From positions 1 through 15,213 of the forward strand of contig NZ_ADNY01000061.1 of the NCBI RefSeq assembly GCF_000178475.1: a stretch of 15,213 nucleotides of DNA. The letters run 5' to 3'. The translations under genes were made by a program, and so were the position numbers. The notes beneath the pieces are model-generated. The model worked only from the letters and a program-made list of their open reading frames with translations, did not search any database and was not told the origin of the DNA. The stretch is from Lactobacillus amylolyticus DSM 11664 (GTDB lineage Bacteria; Bacillota; Bacilli; Lactobacillales; Lactobacillaceae). Positions 12,692 to 15,213 of the stretch are shown piece after piece. Numbering within the stretch: the stretch's first letter is position 1; each line of letters begins with the position of its first letter.

Positions 12692-13474
12692 ATGGCTTTA
12701 TTTAGAAAAAAACGTGGTACTAATGAGACCATGAAAAAAGGTGCTCAATTGATCACTGTCGCGGATCCTAAGAGTCCGGTGTCAGAACAAATTAGAATCG
12801 TTAGAACTAACATCAACTTCATGGCGGTTGACCATGATATTAAAACAATGGCTTTTACTTCAGCCAACATCAGCGAAGGTAAGTCAACGGTAACTGTTAA
12901 TGTTGCTGTTACTTATGCTCAAGCTGGACGCAAAACCTTGTTAATCGATGGAGACCTTCGTCGGCCAACCTTGCACTCAACTTTTAATATGAGCAATCAA
13001 CGTGGTTTGACTTCAGTTTTGACTTCTGATGCCAAAGAAATTGATCTGGATGATGTGATTCAAGACAGCGGCGTTGATAACTTGTCAATTCTTACCTCAG
13101 GTCCGATTCCACCTAACCCAGCTGAATTAATTGGGTCCAAGCGGATGCAAACCTTCATTGAATTGGTCCGTGATCACTATGATGTTGTCATCATTGACTT
13201 GGCTCCGGTATTGGCAGTTTCCGATACACAAGAACTTGCTAGTCACCTTGATGGCGTTGTTTTGGTTGTTCGCCAAGGTGTCACTAAAAAAGCAGCTATT
13301 AAACGTTCTGTTGAAATGCTTAAGTTTGCTAAGGTACGTATTTTAGGCTATGTGATGAATGATATTTCTTCGTCCAACGCTGGTTATGGCTATGGTTACG
13401 GCTACGGATATGGCTATGGCTATGGTTACGGTGAAGAAAAAAAGAAGAGTTTCTGGGATAGATTCAGATCATAA
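12692..13474 (+). CDS. epsC: EpsC: bacterial tyrosine kinase (BY-kinase) of the EPS operon
   Basis: This 260-residue cytoplasmic ATPase autophosphorylates on a C-terminal tyrosine cluster when bound to EpsB, and so controls EPS polymerisation. Motifs: RIVRTNINF near the N-terminus (35-43), Walker A SANISEGKST (57-66), Walker A' LLIDGDLRRP (83-92) and Walker B VVIIDLAP (165-172). Walker A has IS where the family usually has PG, and Walker B ends DLAP where the family usually has D(T/S)PP. The tail is a run of eight Tyr-Gly units (residues 232-247), more regular than most tyrosine clusters, followed by a basic end (EEKKKSFWDRFRS). AAAGGAAA precedes the ATG. The stop overlaps the next start by one base (TAATG), so epsD is probably translationally coupled. 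Confidence 0.93.
   Translation: MALFRKKRGTNETMKKGAQLITVADPKSPVSEQIRIVRTNINFMAVDHDIKTMAFTSANISEGKSTVTVNVAVTYAQAGRKTLLIDGDLRRPTLHSTFNMSNQRGLTSVLTSDAKEIDLDDVIQDSGVDNLSILTSGPIPPNPAELIGSKRMQTFIELVRDHYDVVIIDLAPVLAVSDTQELASHLDGVVLVVRQGVTKKAAIKRSVEMLKFAKVRILGYVMNDISSSNAGYGYGYGYGYGYGYGYGEEKKKSFWDRFRS
13385..13432 (+). repeat. Hexanucleotide-type tandem repeat encoding (Tyr-Gly)8
   Basis: Eight consecutive six-base units of the form TA(T/C)GG(N) lie at 13385-13432 and encode the tyrosine cluster of EpsC. Third-base variation between units shows that the array is not fresh, but gain or loss of units would keep the frame and change the number of phosphorylatable tyrosines. Confidence 0.85.
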
Positions 13475-14244
13475 TGACTTTAGTTGATATTCACTGTCAT
13501 ATCTTGCCAGGAATTGATGATGGTTCCAAAGATTGGAAGACCTCATTGAAGTTGGCAAGGGATGCAGTTAAAGATGGCGTTACCCACGCGGTATGTACGC
13601 CACATACCTTAAATGGAAGATATTTAAATCATAAAGAAGATGTCATTAAGTTAACTGACGAATATCAGGAGCGACTTAAGGAAGCGGGAATTCCGTTAAC
13701 GGTCTTCCCAGGACAAGAGGTTAGAATTTCGGGTGATTTGCCCCAAGCTCTAGAAGATGATGCCATCCTCTTCTTAGATGAAGATGGCAGATACATGTTA
13801 TTGGAATTTCCAAGTGATGATGTTCCGACTTATTCGCAAGATATGATCTTCAAGGTAATGCAAAGAGGGATTACGCCGATTATTGTTCACCCGGAAAGAA
13901 ATAATCGGATCTTGAAGAAACCGACGATCTTGCAGGACTTGATTGAACAGGGATGCCTAGTTCAAATTACGGCAAGTTCATATGTCGGAACTTTCGGTAA
14001 AGATATAGAGGAAATGAGCCGAAAATTCATTGAAGCAGGACAATGTGCTTGTTTTGCTTCGGATGCGCATGATTTGCCAAAGAGACAATATGAATATAGC
14101 GAAGCACTGGAAAAATTGAGCAACGAATTTGGGAGTGAAAGAGCTCAAGAATTTCGTGATAACGCGCAAGCGATTGTCAATGGCGATGACGTGCAACTCG
14201 ACTGGCGACCATTAAAGAAAAAGAAGAAGTTTTGGTTGTTTTAA
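13474..14244 (+). CDS. epsD: EpsD: PHP-family protein-tyrosine phosphatase
   Basis: This 256-residue CpsB/YwqE-type phosphatase removes phosphate from the BY-kinase tail and so cycles EPS synthesis. Metal-binding residues of the PHP domain are visible in order: DIHCH (5-9), DDGS (15-18), CTPH (41-44), GQE (80-82), VHPER (138-142) and DAHD (197-200). They coordinate a manganese-type cluster. The start ATG at 13474 overlaps the EpsC stop by one base, and no good Shine-Dalgarno is seen, so coupling is likely. The C-terminus is basic and aromatic (LKKKKKFWLF), perhaps membrane-associating. Length is normal and the gene is intact. Confidence 0.94.
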   Translation: MTLVDIHCHILPGIDDGSKDWKTSLKLARDAVKDGVTHAVCTPHTLNGRYLNHKEDVIKLTDEYQERLKEAGIPLTVFPGQEVRISGDLPQALEDDAILFLDEDGRYMLLEFPSDDVPTYSQDMIFKVMQRGITPIIVHPERNNRILKKPTILQDLIEQGCLVQITASSYVGTFGKDIEEMSRKFIEAGQCACFASDAHDLPKRQYEYSEALEKLSNEFGSERAQEFRDNAQAIVNGDDVQLDWRPLKKKKKFWLF

Positions 14245-14292
14245 ACTGATATAGATTTGAGTAGAAGCATTATTCTTATGATGGAGAGTAGA

Positions 14293-14946
14293 ATGAATGA
14301 AACAGAAGAAAATGCAAAAGAAATTGCTAACCATCATGTTTATCATTTTTTCAAGAGAGTGACAGATATAGTGATAAGTGCAATTGCTTTGATAGTGCTA
14401 TCTCCGTTAATCTTAATTTTAGCAATTATCGTTTTTGCACAAGATGGGCATAGTCCGTTTTATCGACAAGTTAGAATTGGGCTACATGGTAAACCATTCA
14501 GAATGTATAAATTTCGCTCAATGATCTACAATGCAGATAAAATTTTAAAAAAAGATCCTAAATTATACAAAAAATACGTTGATAATGGATTTAAACTTCC
14601 AGAAGGTGAAGATCCTAGAATTACTAAGATTGGGGCCTTCTTAAGAAAAACTTCTTTGGATGAAATTCCACAGTTTTTGAATGTTTTAATTGGTGAAATG
14701 AGCTTGGTAGGACCACGACCAATAGTAAAAAAAGAATTGGTGGAATATGGTGATCGGTTAGAAGAATTCTTATCAGTAAAACCAGGTGCTCTAGGTTTAT
14801 GGCAAGCTACTGGTAGATCAAATATTGGTTATCCTGAGCGTTGTGATGTTGAGTTGCAATATGTTGAAAATGCTTCGTATTGGTATGATATAAAAATTTT
14901 CTGTGCTTGTTGTATAAGTATTTTAAAGAAAGATGGAGCTTTTTAA
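14293..14946 (+). CDS. epsE: EpsE: priming undecaprenyl-phosphate sugar-1-phosphate transferase
   Basis: The enzyme moves a sugar-1-phosphate (often galactose or glucose) from its UDP form to undecaprenyl phosphate, the first committed step of repeat-unit synthesis. From ATG 14293 it has 217 residues: one membrane segment (about 26-49, DIVISAIALIVLSPLILILA) and a cytoplasmic catalytic domain with YRQVRIG (57-63), KFRSM (73-77), TSLDEIPQF (120-128), SLVGPRP (137-143) and PGALGLWQATGRS (164-176), the bacterial sugar transferase signature. In-frame starts also exist at 14257 (TTG), 14278 and 14281. GGAGAG at 14283-14288 favours 14293. It follows epsD by 48 bases, and from here the sequence looks more AT-rich than epsA-D. 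Confidence 0.93.
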   Translation: MNETEENAKEIANHHVYHFFKRVTDIVISAIALIVLSPLILILAIIVFAQDGHSPFYRQVRIGLHGKPFRMYKFRSMIYNADKILKKDPKLYKKYVDNGFKLPEGEDPRITKIGAFLRKTSLDEIPQFLNVLIGEMSLVGPRPIVKKELVEYGDRLEEFLSVKPGALGLWQATGRSNIGYPERCDVELQYVENASYWYDIKIFCACCISILKKDGAF

Positions 14947-14961
14947 AATAAGAAAGGTTGC

Positions 14962-15213
14962 GTGTTTAAAATTAAAACTGTAATTATGGTTGCTGCTCAT
15001 AAGAAGTTTCCTATGCCACACTCAGAGGGATATTTACCAGTTTTAGTAGGTGCGGCTAAAAATTATAAGCCCGGCATTAAATATCAAAGAGACGACGAAG
15101 GAGAAAATATCTCTTCTAAAAATCCAAACTATAATGAATTGACGGCAGTTTATTGGGCTTGGAAAAATTTGAAGGATGTAGACGCAATTGGTCTTGTTCA
15201 CTATCGTCGTCTC
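14962..15213 (+). CDS. DUF4422 glycosyltransferase, N-terminal part (runs off the window)
   Basis: The frame from GTG 14962 (AAAGG at 14953-14957) is open to the window end and gives 84 residues. It reads VIMVAAHKKFPMPHSEGYLP near the start and NELTAVYWAWKNL, then DAIGLVHYRRL, at the end. The Hx(K)-P/Y start and the ELTA.YWAWKN...GL.HYRR block are the hallmarks of DUF4422, a glycosyltransferase domain common as an early transferase in lactobacillus and streptococcus polysaccharide loci. It probably adds the second sugar to the primed lipid carrier. The sugar cannot be told from this fragment. The low GC of this end fits the variable part of an EPS locus. Confidence 0.85.
   Translation, partial: MFKIKTVIMVAAHKKFPMPHSEGYLPVLVGAAKNYKPGIKYQRDDEGENISSKNPNYNELTAVYWAWKNLKDVDAIGLVHYRRL

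Noticed and set aside
13385..13432. Phase-variable repeat causing frameshifts
   Set aside because: The units are six bases long, so length changes keep the frame and cannot switch the gene off.
14257..14259. TTG start for epsE
   Set aside because: No ribosome binding site precedes it, while GGAGAG is correctly placed for ATG 14293.

Overview
The window looks like chromosomal DNA of a Lactobacillus, probably from the acidophilus/helveticus/delbrueckii side of the genus. The evidence is the moderately AT-rich coding style, the LVIS_2131-like membrane protein, the DUF2187 protein, the cluster of secreted NlpC/P60 proteins with Lys/Ser/Thr linkers, and an exopolysaccharide (EPS) operon in the epsA-B-C-D-E order usual for lactobacilli. 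I cannot name the species from the sequence alone.

Layout. Positions 1-760 hold the tail of one CDS (1-63) and a small lysine-tailed hypothetical protein (168-713) that ends at a strong hairpin terminator. About 824-2846 is an apparently intact IS200/IS605-type element: Y1/HUH transposase TnpA, TnpB nuclease, subterminal hairpins at both ends, and a structured 3' segment expected to carry the TnpB guide (omega/re) RNA. Its right end abuts a minus-strand relic (about 2860-3279) in which the N-terminus of NrdI is fused in frame to internal and C-terminal pieces of NrdF. Positions 3406-5952 hold an LVIS_2131-like membrane protein (+), an O-antigen-ligase-like membrane protein (-) and a DUF2187 protein (-). 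Position 6062 starts a guanylate-kinase-like protein.

Positions 6773-9181 form a secreted-protein block: an intact short NlpC/P60 protein, a truncated NlpC/P60 relic, a longer NlpC/P60 protein with an N-terminal wall-binding-like domain, and on the minus strand a frameshifted secreted protein. HflX GTPase (9283-10548, -) separates this block from the EPS operon.

The EPS operon starts at 10741 and leaves the window at 15213. In order it encodes an LCP-family protein (EpsA), a Wzz/CpsC-type co-polymerase and kinase activator (EpsB, broken by a one-base deletion), a BY-kinase with a (Tyr-Gly)8 tail (EpsC), a PHP-type phosphotyrosine phosphatase (EpsD), a priming sugar-phosphate transferase (EpsE), and the start of a DUF4422 glycosyltransferase. 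Together they would start repeat-unit synthesis on undecaprenyl phosphate (EpsE), extend it (DUF4422 and later enzymes), set chain length through the kinase/activator/phosphatase loop (EpsB/C/D), and attach or release polymer at the wall (EpsA).

The most noteworthy points are the EpsB frameshift in an otherwise intact operon, the TnpB element with recognisable guide-RNA structure, the composite nrdI/nrdF relic beside it, decay and active-site drift among the NlpC/P60 paralogues, and a histidine-rich cytoplasmic segment in EpsA. I did not find a clearly new multi-gene system.
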